This document shows positions 45,456 to 54,611 of a stretch of DNA of 64,000 nucleotides, piece by piece. Made by a program: the position numbers and the translations under genes. The first letter of the stretch is position 1. Each line of letters begins with the position of its first letter. The stretch comes from Streptomyces antnestii (lineage in GTDB: Bacteria > Actinomycetota > Actinomycetes > Streptomycetales > Streptomycetaceae). The stretch spans positions 1 to 64,000 of the forward strand of contig NZ_RZYA01000012.1 of the NCBI RefSeq assembly GCF_004005495.1, written 5' to 3'. Below the pieces are notes generated by a model. The model was not told where the DNA came from and did no database searches. It was given only the letters and a program-made list of their open reading frames with translations.

Positions 45456-46133
45456 TCACCCCCGCTGCCCGTACCCCCGCAGCTTCTCCTCCACCTCGCG
45501 CACCTGGTCGCGGGTGAGCAGGGCCGGGGCGAGACGCGGATGGGAGCTCGCGGTGAGCCAGACGCGGCACAGCCATTCCAGCTGGGCGGTGCGGTCGTAC
45601 GCGGCGGCGAGCGAGTCGCCGTAGGTGAGGGTTCCGTGGTTCTGGAGCAGGCAGCCGGTCCGGCCCTCCAGGGCACCCAGCACGTTCCCGGCCAGCCGCT
45701 CGGTGCCGTACGTCGCGTACGGGGCGACCCGGACCGGGCCGCCGAGCGCGGCCGCCATGTAGTGGATCAGCGGGAGCTCGGGCACGAGGGTGGAGACGGC
45801 CGTGGCGTGGACCGCGTGGGTGTGGACGACGGCGCGGGCGGGGGTGGCGCGGTAGACCGCAAGGTGCATGGGGAGTTCGCTGGTGGGCTTGAGGGTCCCG
45901 GCGCGCCGCTCGCCGTCGAGCCCGACGGCGACGAGGTCGTCCGGGGTGAGCTCGTCGTACGGGACCCCGCTGGGCGTCACCAGGACGGTGTCGCCCACCC
46001 GTACCGACACGTTTCCCGAGGTCCCGACGACCAGGCCGTCGGTGACGGTCCGCCGCGCCGTCGCCACGAGCGCGTCCCACGCCAGGGCGAGTTCACCCTC
46101 GTCCCGCCGCGCACCGTCCGGTTCCTCGGCCAT
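45456..46133 (-). CDS. Class II aldolase/adducin family protein
   Basis: 225 aa, similar to L-fuculose-phosphate aldolase. Zinc ligands H104 and H106 in HTHAVHATAVS and H166 in QNHGTL; catalytic E86 in SELPMH. Phosphate-binding GTSGNVSVR near residue 40. Substrate likely a sugar or ketose phosphate. Confidence 0.88.
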   Translation of the reverse strand: MAEEPDGARRDEGELALAWDALVATARRTVTDGLVVGTSGNVSVRVGDTVLVTPSGVPYDELTPDDLVAVGLDGERRAGTLKPTSELPMHLAVYRATPARAVVHTHAVHATAVSTLVPELPLIHYMAAALGGPVRVAPYATYGTERLAGNVLGALEGRTGCLLQNHGTLTYGDSLAAAYDRTAQLEWLCRVWLTASSHPRLAPALLTRDQVREVEEKLRGYGQRG

Positions 46134-46349
46134 GCCCGCATCCTTCCAGCCGCCGGCCGGGGCCGCCCGGGTGACCAGGATCTCTTCGGCGGCTCACGGG
46201 CCCCGTTGCGGAGGTTCACGCGCGGCCGACGGAAGCCCTGCTTCCGCTCAACCCGGCGCCGATTCCGCTTCTCGAACACCCGGGTGCCGCCGCCCCGTTC
46301 CCAGCGGAATGGCGGCACTCCACATAGGGTCACTGTGCGGCCTGCCCCA

Positions 46350-46371
46350 GTTCATCTTCCGTTCACCCAGG
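46350..46371 (+). promoter_or_regulatory. PHO box (PhoP direct-repeat site)
   Basis: Two adjacent 11-nt units, GTTCATCTTCC and GTTCACCCAGG, matching the Streptomyces PhoP unit GTTCACCNNNN at 6/7 and 7/7 positions. A third weaker unit follows (TTGCCTACGGT). It lies 47 nt upstream of the Pit phosphate transporter start. Confidence 0.7.
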
Positions 46372-46418
46372 TTGCCTACGGTCACCGTGCCACTGACGTC
46401 CAACAGAAGCCTGGGTAA

Positions 46419-47711
46419 ATGGAACACATCACGCTTCTCCTCGGGATCGTGATCGTCACCGCTCTCGTGTTCGATTTCACGAACGGTTTCCACGACACTG
46501 CCAACGCGATGGCGACGACCATCTCGACCGGCGCTCTCAAGCCCAAGACGGCGGTGGCCATGTCCGCCGTGCTCAATCTGGTCGGCGCCTTCCTCTCCGT
46601 GGAGGTCGCCAAGACGATCTCCGGCGGCATCATCAACGAGGACGGACTGAAGACCGAGGTCATCTTCGCCGCGCTGGTGGGCGCCATCCTCTGGAATCTG
46701 CTGACGTGGCTGGTGGGCCTGCCCTCCAGCTCGTCCCACGCGCTCTTCGGCGGCCTCATCGGCGCCGCCGTCATGTCGATGGGCTGGTCGTCGATCGACG
46801 GCGGCACCGTCGTCACCAAGATCCTGCTGCCGGCCGTCGCCGCGCCGCTCGTGGCGGGCATCGCCGCGATGCTGGCCACCCGGCTGACGTACAAGATCGG
46901 CAGCAGGACCGACCAGAAGGCGACCGCCAAGGGCTACCGTGCCGGGCAGATCGCCTCCGCGGGTCTGGTCTCCCTGGCGCACGGCACGAACGACGCGCAG
47001 AAGACGATGGGCATCATCACGCTCGCCCTGATCACGGGCGGCGTCCTCGACCCCGGTGCCAACCCCCCGATGTGGGTCATCGTCTCGGCCGGTACGGCCA
47101 TCGCGCTCGGTACCTACCTCGGCGGCTGGCGCATCATCCGCACCATGGGCAAGGGCCTCACGGAGCTCGCGCCGCAGCAGGGCTTCGCCGCCCAGACCAG
47201 TGCCGCGACCGCGATCCTCGCCTCCTCGCACATCGGCTTCTCGCTCTCCACGACGCAGGTCTGCTCCGGCTCCGTGATGGGCGCCGGCCTCGGCCGCAAG
47301 GGCGGCGTGGTCCGCTGGTCGACCGCGACCCGCATGTTCGTCGCCTGGGGTCTGACCCTGCCGGCCGCCGGTCTGGTCGGCGCGGGCGCCGAGTTCCTCA
47401 CCAAGCAGGGCACGTGGGGCGTCGCCGTCACCGCGTTCCTCCTCATCGCGGGCGCGGCCACGATCTGGGCCCTGTCGCGGCGCAACTCGATCGACCACAC
47501 GAACGTCACGGACGACGACATCGACGCCGACACCGCCGCTGTGCCGGCGGAGCCCGCCGGTGTGGTGACCACCGCGATCGCGGCCGTCACCCCGCCCCCG
47601 GCCGGCACGGTCACCCCGGCCGGCACGGTCGTGGACCCGGACGTGAAGACCACCCTCTCCGCCTCCTCCACCGCGCCGTCGGCGGAGCCCGCGCGACCGG
47701 CCACGGTCTAA
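46419..47711 (+). CDS. pit: Low-affinity inorganic phosphate transporter, Pit family
   Basis: 430-aa membrane protein. The two inverted Pit repeats carry FTNGFHDTANAMATTIS near the N-terminus and LAHGTNDAQKTMG around residue 185; about 10 transmembrane segments, and a long cytoplasmic Ala/Pro/Thr-rich tail. It imports metal-phosphate by proton symport. A PHO box upstream suggests control by PhoP. The small membrane gene 15 nt downstream is cotranscribed. Confidence 0.95.
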   Translation: MEHITLLLGIVIVTALVFDFTNGFHDTANAMATTISTGALKPKTAVAMSAVLNLVGAFLSVEVAKTISGGIINEDGLKTEVIFAALVGAILWNLLTWLVGLPSSSSHALFGGLIGAAVMSMGWSSIDGGTVVTKILLPAVAAPLVAGIAAMLATRLTYKIGSRTDQKATAKGYRAGQIASAGLVSLAHGTNDAQKTMGIITLALITGGVLDPGANPPMWVIVSAGTAIALGTYLGGWRIIRTMGKGLTELAPQQGFAAQTSAATAILASSHIGFSLSTTQVCSGSVMGAGLGRKGGVVRWSTATRMFVAWGLTLPAAGLVGAGAEFLTKQGTWGVAVTAFLLIAGAATIWALSRRNSIDHTNVTDDDIDADTAAVPAEPAGVVTTAIAAVTPPPAGTVTPAGTVVDPDVKTTLSASSTAPSAEPARPATV

Positions 47712-47726
47712 GGAAGCAGCAGCGCT

Positions 47727-47948
47727 ATGCATATCGACTGGGCAGCACTCGGCTCCGTGTTCGGAGTCAGCCTCGTGATCACGGTGGCCCTGGTGGGCCT
47801 GTTCACCCTCGGCATCGTCGGCCTCACCAAGCGGGAGTCGGCGGCGGCGCAGGGCGGTTCGGCGGCGCTCGCCGTCTCCGGCGCGTACGTCTGCTTCGCC
47901 CTGTGCGCGGCGGCCGTCGGCTACGGGATCTTCCTGATCGTGGCCTGA
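47727..47948 (+). CDS. Small membrane protein downstream of pit
   Basis: 73 aa with two transmembrane helices (SLVITVALVGLFTLGIVGLT and VCFALCAAAVGYGIFLIV) and a short polar loop. Conserved next to pit in Streptomyces to my recollection; function unknown, possibly a transporter accessory. AAGGA lies 12 nt upstream. Confidence 0.82.
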   Translation: MHIDWAALGSVFGVSLVITVALVGLFTLGIVGLTKRESAAAQGGSAALAVSGAYVCFALCAAAVGYGIFLIVA

Positions 47949-47965
47949 CCGGGACGTGAGCCATT

Positions 47966-48009
47966 GAAGGCGGGGTGCGGGACGCGACAGCGTCCCGCAC
48001 CCCGCCTTC
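47966..48009 (+). terminator. Terminator of the pit operon
   Basis: Perfect 19-bp stem (47966-47984 with 47991-48009) and 6-nt loop, ahead of the cobalamin riboswitch. Confidence 0.9.
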
Positions 48010-48064
48010 GTGTGGGCCTCAGCACACTCTCCCGCCGCAGGTCAACGGCAAGTTGACGGGGTTC

Positions 48065-48215
48065 GCGGAGCGTGGTGGACTTCCCGTGCCATCTACGGCA
48101 GCAGGAGAGGAAGCCGGTGCGATTCCGGCGCGGTCCCGCCACTGTCACCGAGGTCCCCAGGACCCGGAAGCCAGGAACTCTCGCCGCCGGTCTCTTCCAA
48201 CCAGGGCGTGGACAC
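48065..48215 (+). ncRNA. Cobalamin riboswitch
   Basis: Classic core from 48105: GAGAGGAAGCCGGTGCGATT, then GGTCCCGCCACTGTC, and B12-box-like AGCCAGGAACTCTC at 48169-48182. The aptamer is followed by a possible regulatory stem around AGGGCGTGGACACCCT (48203-48219) just before the leader ORF's Shine-Dalgarno. It should reduce expression of the cob operon when adenosylcobalamin is high. Confidence 0.93.
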
Positions 48216-48236
48216 CCTGAGTGAGGACATATCGCC

Positions 48237-48311
48237 ATGCGCGGCTGTCAGTTGCGGGCTCTCCCGCCGAGAACCAGTACGAGGGTTCCGTTCGCCGTAG
48301 CGGCGGGCTGA
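48237..48311 (+). CDS. 24-codon leader ORF between riboswitch and cobD
   Basis: ATG at 48237 follows GAGTGAGGA; peptide MRGCQLRALPPRTSTRVPFA ending VAAG. The stop is 4 nt before the cobD GTG (48316), which has little Shine-Dalgarno of its own. It may couple riboswitch control of initiation to cobD translation. Coding status is inferred from spacing only. Confidence 0.45.
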   Translation: MRGCQLRALPPRTSTRVPFAVAAG

Positions 48312-48315
48312 TTCC

Positions 48316-49260
48316 GTGCGGGCCGAGCGTGTTTTCGCGTACGGCGGCGCCGCCGGGCTTCTCGGTGACCTCCTGTTCGGCGATCCTCGCCGCGGGCATC
48401 CGGTCGCCGCGTTCGGGCGGGCCGCGGGCGCTGTCGAGCGGGTGCTGTGGCGTGACCACCGCGGGTGGGGCGCGCTGCACACCGTCGTGTGCGCCGGGGG
48501 CGCCGCCGCCCTGGGTGGTCTCGCCGCGCGTGCCGTGCGCCGCTCCCCCGCCGCTTCCGTCGCCCTGACCGCCGCCGCCACCTGGGCGGTCGTCGGCGGT
48601 ACGTCGCTCGGGCGCGAGGCGCGCGCCATCGGGGGCGCGCTGACCGCCGGTGACGTGGACGGCGCCCGTGAGCGGCTGCCGCATCTGTGCGGACGTGACC
48701 CGCAGGCGCTCGACGCGGACGGGATCGCGCGGGCCGTCGTGGAGTCCGTCGCCGAGAACACCTCCGACGCCGTCGTGGGCGCCCTCGTGTGGGGCGCCGT
48801 GGCAGGAGTCCCCGGGCTCGTCGCGTTCCGGGCCGTGAACACGCTGGACGCGATGGTCGGGCACAAGTCGGCGCGGTACGGCCGGTACGGGTGGGCGTCC
48901 GCGCGCCTCGACGACGTGACCGGCTGGCCGGGGGCGCGCCTCACCGGTGTGCTCGCCGCCGTCGCCGGCGGGCGTCCGCGCGGCGCGCTGAGGGCATGGC
49001 GTGCGGACGCCGCGAAGCATCCGAGTCCCAACGCCGGTGTCGTGGAGGCCTCGTTCGCGGGGGCGCTCGGGGTGCGGCTCGGGGGGACGTTGTCGTACGG
49101 CGGGCGTGTGGAGCACCGGCCCGTGCTGAACGCGCCGGGCCGGAGTGTGGAGGTCGCCGACGTCGAGCGGGCCGCCCGTCTGTCGCGGCGCGTGAGCTGG
49201 CTGGCGCTCGGCGTGTGTGTCGCCGGGCGGGCCCTGTGGTCGCGGAGGGGAAAGTCATGA
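48316..49260 (+). CDS. cobD: Adenosylcobinamide-phosphate synthase CobD/CbiB
   Basis: 314-aa integral membrane enzyme that joins the aminopropanol arm to adenosylcobyric acid. Motifs DLLFGDPRRGHPVAAFGR at the N-terminus, VVESVAENTSDAVVGAL, and RAVNTLDAMVGHKSARY. GTG start; its stop overlaps cobQ (ATGA). Confidence 0.95.
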   Translation: MRAERVFAYGGAAGLLGDLLFGDPRRGHPVAAFGRAAGAVERVLWRDHRGWGALHTVVCAGGAAALGGLAARAVRRSPAASVALTAAATWAVVGGTSLGREARAIGGALTAGDVDGARERLPHLCGRDPQALDADGIARAVVESVAENTSDAVVGALVWGAVAGVPGLVAFRAVNTLDAMVGHKSARYGRYGWASARLDDVTGWPGARLTGVLAAVAGGRPRGALRAWRADAAKHPSPNAGVVEASFAGALGVRLGGTLSYGGRVEHRPVLNAPGRSVEVADVERAARLSRRVSWLALGVCVAGRALWSRRGKS

Positions 49261-50768
49261 GTGGTGGCGGACTGCTGGTGGCGGGGACCACCTCCGACGC
49301 CGGGAAGAGCGTGGTCACGGCGGGGATCTGCCGGTGGCTGGTGCGTCAGGGGGTGAAGGTCGCGCCGTTCAAGGGGCAGAACATGTCCCTGAACTCGTTC
49401 GTGACGCGCGAGGGCGCCGAGATCGGCCGGGCGCAGGCGATGCAGGCGCAGGCCGCCCGCGTCGAGCCGAGCGCCCTGATGAACCCCGTACTCCTGAAGC
49501 CGGGCAGTGACCGGAGCAGCCAGGTGGTGCTCATGGGCAAGCCGGTGGGCGAGTTGAGCGCGCGGGGCTATCACGGAGGCAGGCAGGCCGCGCTCCTCGA
49601 CACCGTCGTGGGATGCCTGGAGGAACTCCGGGGCAGCTATGACGCCGTGATCTGTGAAGGGGCGGGCTCTCCCGCCGAGATCAATCTGCGTCGCACCGAC
49701 ATCGTCAACATGGGCATCGCGCGGGCGGCCAGGCTGCCCGTCCTGGTCGTGGGTGACATCGACCGGGGTGGCGTCTTCGCGTCGTTCTTCGGGACGGCGG
49801 CCCTGCTGAGCGCGGAGGACCAGGAGCTCCTCGCCGGGTTCCTGGTCAACAAGTTCCGCGGCGACGTGTCCCTGCTCGAACCCGGTCTCGACATGCTCAA
49901 GGGCCTCACCGGGCGGCCGACGTACGGGGTGCTGCCCTTCCAGCACGGCCTCGGCATCGACGAGGAGGACGGGCTCCGCGTGTCGCTGCGCGGCTCCGTG
50001 CGCGAGTCGCGGACCACGGCTCCCGTCGGCGAGGACGTGCTGCGGGTCGCCGTCTGCGCCGTGCCGCTGATGTCGAACTTCACGGATGTGGACGCGCTGG
50101 CCGCCGAGCCGGGCGTCGTGGTGCGGTTCGTGGACCGGGCCGAGGAGCTCGTCGACGCGGACCTGGTCGTCGTGCCCGGAACGCGCGGCACCGTCAAGGC
50201 ACTTGAGTGGCTGCGCGAGCGTGGGCTCGCCGACGCCCTCGCGCGGCGCGCCGCCGAGGGGCGCCCCGTCCTCGGTATCTGCGGCGGCTTCCAGGCGCTC
50301 GGTGAGCGCATCGAGGACGACGTCGAGTCGCGCGCCGGGACCGTGGACGGGCTCGGGCTGCTTCCCGTACGGGTGCGGTTCGAACGCGAGAAGACCCTCG
50401 CCCGGCCCGTCGGCGAGGCGCTCGGCGAGCGCGTCGAGGGCTACGAGATCCATCACGGCGTCGCCGAGGTCTCGGGCGGCGACACCTTCCTGGACGGCTG
50501 CCGCGTCGGCTCCGTCTGGGGCACGCACTGGCACGGCTCGCTGGAGTCGGACGCCTTCCGCCGGGCGTTCCTGCGGGAGGTGGCGGCCGACGCGGGCCGC
50601 CGCTTCGTGCCGGCGCCCGACACGTCGTTCGGCGCGCTGCGCGAGGAGCAGCTCGACCGGCTCGGCGATCTGATCGAAGAACACGCGGATACGGACGCGC
50701 TGTGGCGGCTCATCGAGTCGGGCGCTCCGTCAGGACTGCCTTTCATTCCACCGGGAGCGCCCGCATGA
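49257..50768 (+). CDS. cobQ: Cobyric acid synthase
   Basis: 503 aa. Amidates side chains b, d, e and g of adenosylcobyrinic acid a,c-diamide. N-terminal dethiobiotin synthetase-like ATPase with AGTTSDAGKSVVTAG and PFKGQNMSLNSF; C-terminal glutamine amidotransferase domain with nucleophile C342 in GICGGFQ and the GTHWHGSLE histidine region. Overlaps cobD and cobN. Confidence 0.96.
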   Translation: MSGGGLLVAGTTSDAGKSVVTAGICRWLVRQGVKVAPFKGQNMSLNSFVTREGAEIGRAQAMQAQAARVEPSALMNPVLLKPGSDRSSQVVLMGKPVGELSARGYHGGRQAALLDTVVGCLEELRGSYDAVICEGAGSPAEINLRRTDIVNMGIARAARLPVLVVGDIDRGGVFASFFGTAALLSAEDQELLAGFLVNKFRGDVSLLEPGLDMLKGLTGRPTYGVLPFQHGLGIDEEDGLRVSLRGSVRESRTTAPVGEDVLRVAVCAVPLMSNFTDVDALAAEPGVVVRFVDRAEELVDADLVVVPGTRGTVKALEWLRERGLADALARRAAEGRPVLGICGGFQALGERIEDDVESRAGTVDGLGLLPVRVRFEREKTLARPVGEALGERVEGYEIHHGVAEVSGGDTFLDGCRVGSVWGTHWHGSLESDAFRRAFLREVAADAGRRFVPAPDTSFGALREEQLDRLGDLIEEHADTDALWRLIESGAPSGLPFIPPGAPA

Positions 50769-53700
50769 GCACTGTGTTGTTGTTGTCGACCGCGGACACC
50801 GATCTGCTCGCGGCGCGGGCGTCCGGCGCCGCGTACCGGATCGGGAATCCGACCCGGGTCGACGTGGAGAGCGAGCTGCCGGGCCTGCTCGACGGCGTGG
50901 ACGTCGCCGTCGTGCGGCTGCTCGGCGGGAAGCGGGCCTGGGAGGACGGGCTCGCGGCACTGCGGGCTTCGGGTGTGCCGACGGTGCTGCTCGGCGGCGA
51001 GAGCGTGCCGGACGCGGAGCTGATGGCCGAGTCGACCGTGCACGCGGGCGCCGTGGCGGAGGCGCTGCGGTATCTCGTCGAGGGCGGTCCCGACAACCTC
51101 GTGGAGCTGGCCCGCTTCCTCGTCCAGGACGTGCTGCTCAACGGGCACGGCCGGGCGGACGGCGCGCAGGAGCGCCACAGCGCCGAGCCGCGGAAGATGC
51201 CCGAGTTCGGGGTGCACGGCGTCCGTGAGCGCGTCGAGGGCCGCCCCACGGTCGGCGTGCTGTTCTACCGGGCGCACGAGCTGTCCGGGAACACCGCGTT
51301 CGTGGACACGCTGTGCGACGCGATCGAGGCGCGCGGGGTCAACGCCCTTCCGGTGTACTGCGGTTCGCTGCGGGGCGCCGACGCGGGCCTGTACGAACTC
51401 CTCGGCGCGGCCGACACCCTCGTGGCCACCGTCCTCGCGGCGGGCGGCACGCACGCGTCGCAGGCGTCGGCGGGCGGTGCCGAGGAGGCGTGGGACATCG
51501 GCGCGCTCGCCGACCTGAACATCCCGGTCCTGCAAGGCCTTTGCCTCACGTCGTCGAAGGCGGCCTGGGAGGCATCCGACGCGGCGCTCTCGCCGATGGA
51601 CGCGGCGATGCAGGTCGCGATCCCCGAGTTCGACGGGCGGATCGTCACGGTGCCGTTCTCCTTCAAGGAGGAGGGCCCTGACGGTGTCCCGGTGTACACG
51701 GCGGACCCCGAGCGGGCGGCGCGCGTCGCCGGCATCGCGGTCCGGCACGCGCGCCTGGGCCACAAGCCCAACGCGGAGAAGAAGCTCGCCGTCGTCTTCA
51801 CGGCGTACCCGACGAAGCACTCGCGGGTCGGCAACGCGGTGGGCCTGGACACGCCCGCGTCGGCGGTGCGCGTCCTGGACGCGCTGCGCGAGGCCGGTTA
51901 CGGCGTCGAGGGCTACCCGGACAACGGCGACGAGCTGATCCACCGGCTCATCGAGGCGGGCGGTCACGACGTCGAGTGGCTGACGGAGGACCAGCTGGCG
52001 GCGGCGCCCGCGCGCGTGCCGCTGGCCGACTACCGGGCCTGGTTCGACAAGCTGGCGCCCGGGCTGCGCGACGGCATGCTGGAGGCGTGGGGCGAGCCGC
52101 CGGGTTCGTTGTACGTCGACGGCGACGACATCGTGCTGGCGTCCCTCCAGTTCGGCAACGTCGTGGTGATGATCCAGCCGCCGCGCGGCTTCGGCGAGAA
52201 CCCGATCGCGATCTACCACGACCCGGACATGCCGCCGTCGCACCACTACATGGCGGCGTACAGGTGGCTGGAAAACAGTTTCGGTGCGGACGCGGTCATC
52301 CACATGGGCAAGCACGGCACCATGGAGTGGCTGCCGGGCAAGGGCCTCGGCCTGAGCGGGAGTTGTGCCCCGGACGCGGTGCTCGGTGAGCTGCCGCTGA
52401 TCTATCCGTTCATCGTGAACGACCCGGGCGAGGGCACGCAGGCCAAGCGCCGCGGGCACGCCACGGTCGTCGACCACCTGGTCCCGCCGATGGCGCGCGC
52501 CGACACGTACGGCGACCTGGCGAAGCTGGAGCAGCTGCTCGACGAGTACGCGCTCGTCTCCGACCTGGACCCGACGAAGGCCCCGGCCGTGCGCGCCCAG
52601 ATCTGGACGCTGGTCAAGGCCGCCGAGCTGCACCACGACCTGCATGTCGACGAGCAGCCGGACGACGGCGACTTCGACGAGTTCGTGATGCACATCGACG
52701 GCTATCTGTGCGAGATCAAGGACGTGCAGATCCGTGACGGTCTGCACATCCTGGGTGGCGGCCCGGTCGGCGAGCCGCGCGTGAACCTCGTGCTCGCCGT
52801 GCTGCGGGCCTCGCAGGTGTGGGGCGGCACGGCGAACGCGCTGCCGGGCCTGCGGGCCTGTCTGGCCGAGCACTTCGGGCTCGTCGAGAAGGAGCTGCTC
52901 GGTGAGCCGGGCGCGCCGGTGAAGGTGCCGGTGGAGCTGACGAACCTCGTCGACGGGCCCGCCCGCAGCGGCGCCGACGCGATCGACCTCCTGGAGCAGC
53001 TGTGCCGGCGCGCGGCCGAGGGCATGGAGGAACGCGGCTGGGACGCGGCCGCGGTCCCCGCCCTCGTACGCGAGGTCGTCGGGACCGAACTCCCGGACGC
53101 CGTCGCGGTGTTGGAGTTCGCGTGCCGTGAGGTCGTGCCGCGGCTCGCGCGCACGACGGACGAGATCGGGCACATTCTGCGCGCCCTCAACGGCGGGTAC
53201 GTGCCCGCCGGGCCGTCCGGGTCGCCGACACGCGGTCTGGTCAACGTGCTGCCGACGGGCCGCAACTTCTACTCCGTCGACCCGAAGGCGATCCCGTCGC
53301 GGCTCTCGTGGGACGTCGGGCAGGCGCTCGCCGACTCGCTGGTGGCGCGCTACCTCGCCGACACCGGCGAGTACCCCAAGTCCGTGGGCCTGACGGTGTG
53401 GGGCACCTCGGCGATGCGTACGCAGGGCGACGACATCGCGGAGATCCTCGCGCTCCTCGGCTGCCGCCCGGTGTGGGACGACGCGTCGCGCCGCGTGACG
53501 GGCTTCGAGATCGTGCCGGTGGCCGAACTCGGCCGCCCCCGCATCGATGTGACGGTCCGTATCTCCGGCTTCTTCCGCGACGCGTTCCCGCACGTCGTCG
53601 GCCTGCTCGACGACGCCGTGCAGGCGGTCGCCGCACTCGACGAGAGCCCCGAGCAGAACTACGTACGGGCGCATGTCGAGCAGGACGCGGCCGAGCACGG

Positions 53701-54442
53701 CGACCGGCGGCGGGCCACGGCCCGCATCTTCGGGTCGAAGCCGGGCGCGTACGGGGCGGGCCTGCTGCCGCTGATCGACGCCCGCAACTGGCAGTCCGAC
53801 GCGGACCTCGCCGAGGTGTACGCGGTGTGGGGCGGCTACGCGTACGGGCGCGGGCTCGACGGGCGGGCCGCGCGCGGCGACATGGAGACGGCGTTCCGGC
53901 GCATCAACGTGGCGGCGAAGAACGTCGACACCCGCGAGCACGACCTCGTCGACGCCGACGACTACTTCCAGTACCACGGCGGCATGGTCGCCATGGTGCG
54001 GCACCTGACGGGCGCCTCCCCCGAGGCGTACGTCGGTGACTCCGCCGTGCCCGACCAGGTGAAGACCCGCACGCTCGGCGAGGAGACGCACCGCGTGTTC
54101 CGGGCGCGGGTCGTCAACCCGCGCTGGATGGCGGCGATGCGGCGCCACGGCTACAAGGGCGCCTTCGAGATGGCGGCCACCGTCGACTACCTCTTCGGGT
54201 ACGACGCGACGGCCGGCGTCGTCGACGACTGGATGTACGAGAAGTTGTCGGCGGAGTACGTCTTCGACGGCGAGAACCAGGACTTCATGCGCAAGTCGAA
54301 TCCCTGGGCCCTCAGAGGCATCACCGAGCGGCTGCTCGAAGCAGCGGACCGCGGCCTGTGGGCGGAGCCGGACCAGGAGACCCTGGACCGGCTCCGGGCG
54401 ACCTACCTCGAACTTGAGGGAGATCTGGAGGGGGACGCATGA
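50765..54442 (+). CDS. cobN: Cobaltochelatase subunit CobN
   Basis: 1225-aa large subunit of the aerobic ATP-dependent cobalt chelatase, inserting Co into hydrogenobyrinic acid a,c-diamide. Family motifs include MGKHGTMEWLPGKGLGLSG and the C-terminal region with NPRWMAAMRRHGYKGAFEMA. Normal length for the family. The ATPase partner is the fused chelatase gene 170 nt downstream. Confidence 0.96.
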   Translation: MSTVLLLSTADTDLLAARASGAAYRIGNPTRVDVESELPGLLDGVDVAVVRLLGGKRAWEDGLAALRASGVPTVLLGGESVPDAELMAESTVHAGAVAEALRYLVEGGPDNLVELARFLVQDVLLNGHGRADGAQERHSAEPRKMPEFGVHGVRERVEGRPTVGVLFYRAHELSGNTAFVDTLCDAIEARGVNALPVYCGSLRGADAGLYELLGAADTLVATVLAAGGTHASQASAGGAEEAWDIGALADLNIPVLQGLCLTSSKAAWEASDAALSPMDAAMQVAIPEFDGRIVTVPFSFKEEGPDGVPVYTADPERAARVAGIAVRHARLGHKPNAEKKLAVVFTAYPTKHSRVGNAVGLDTPASAVRVLDALREAGYGVEGYPDNGDELIHRLIEAGGHDVEWLTEDQLAAAPARVPLADYRAWFDKLAPGLRDGMLEAWGEPPGSLYVDGDDIVLASLQFGNVVVMIQPPRGFGENPIAIYHDPDMPPSHHYMAAYRWLENSFGADAVIHMGKHGTMEWLPGKGLGLSGSCAPDAVLGELPLIYPFIVNDPGEGTQAKRRGHATVVDHLVPPMARADTYGDLAKLEQLLDEYALVSDLDPTKAPAVRAQIWTLVKAAELHHDLHVDEQPDDGDFDEFVMHIDGYLCEIKDVQIRDGLHILGGGPVGEPRVNLVLAVLRASQVWGGTANALPGLRACLAEHFGLVEKELLGEPGAPVKVPVELTNLVDGPARSGADAIDLLEQLCRRAAEGMEERGWDAAAVPALVREVVGTELPDAVAVLEFACREVVPRLARTTDEIGHILRALNGGYVPAGPSGSPTRGLVNVLPTGRNFYSVDPKAIPSRLSWDVGQALADSLVARYLADTGEYPKSVGLTVWGTSAMRTQGDDIAEILALLGCRPVWDDASRRVTGFEIVPVAELGRPRIDVTVRISGFFRDAFPHVVGLLDDAVQAVAALDESPEQNYVRAHVEQDAAEHGDRRRATARIFGSKPGAYGAGLLPLIDARNWQSDADLAEVYAVWGGYAYGRGLDGRAARGDMETAFRRINVAAKNVDTREHDLVDADDYFQYHGGMVAMVRHLTGASPEAYVGDSAVPDQVKTRTLGEETHRVFRARVVNPRWMAAMRRHGYKGAFEMAATVDYLFGYDATAGVVDDWMYEKLSAEYVFDGENQDFMRKSNPWALRGITERLLEAADRGLWAEPDQETLDRLRATYLELEGDLEGDA

Positions 54443-54447
54443 GGCCC

Positions 54448-54537
54448 CTCGGAACCCCCGCGTCTGCGGGGAGCACGTCATCCCGCGCAGTGCCCACGGG
54501 TTTGACTTCGGACCACCCCCGCGCCTGCGGGGACCAT
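54448..54537 (-). CRISPR. Relic type I-E-like mini-array: two repeats, one spacer
   Basis: Repeat 1 ends at 54476 (ACCCCCGCGTCTGCGGGGAG core, 2-nt deletion at its start). Repeat 2 at 54509-54537 begins CGGACCACCCCCGCGCCTGC. Shared landmarks are 61 bp apart, exactly a 29-nt repeat plus 32-nt spacer as in actinobacterial type I-E arrays. By comparison with E. coli repeats, transcription would be from the minus strand. No third repeat at the expected position and no cas genes in the window. Confidence 0.65.
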
Positions 54538-54611
54538 GACTCGACCCTGACCGCTGGGCGCCCGCAGTGCGCGCAGAATTGCCATGAGGCACTCGAAGGA
54601 GTGATCCGCGC

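Noticed and set aside
54539..54611. A third CRISPR repeat
   Set aside because: At the expected 61-bp step (54570-54598) the sequence does not resemble the repeat.
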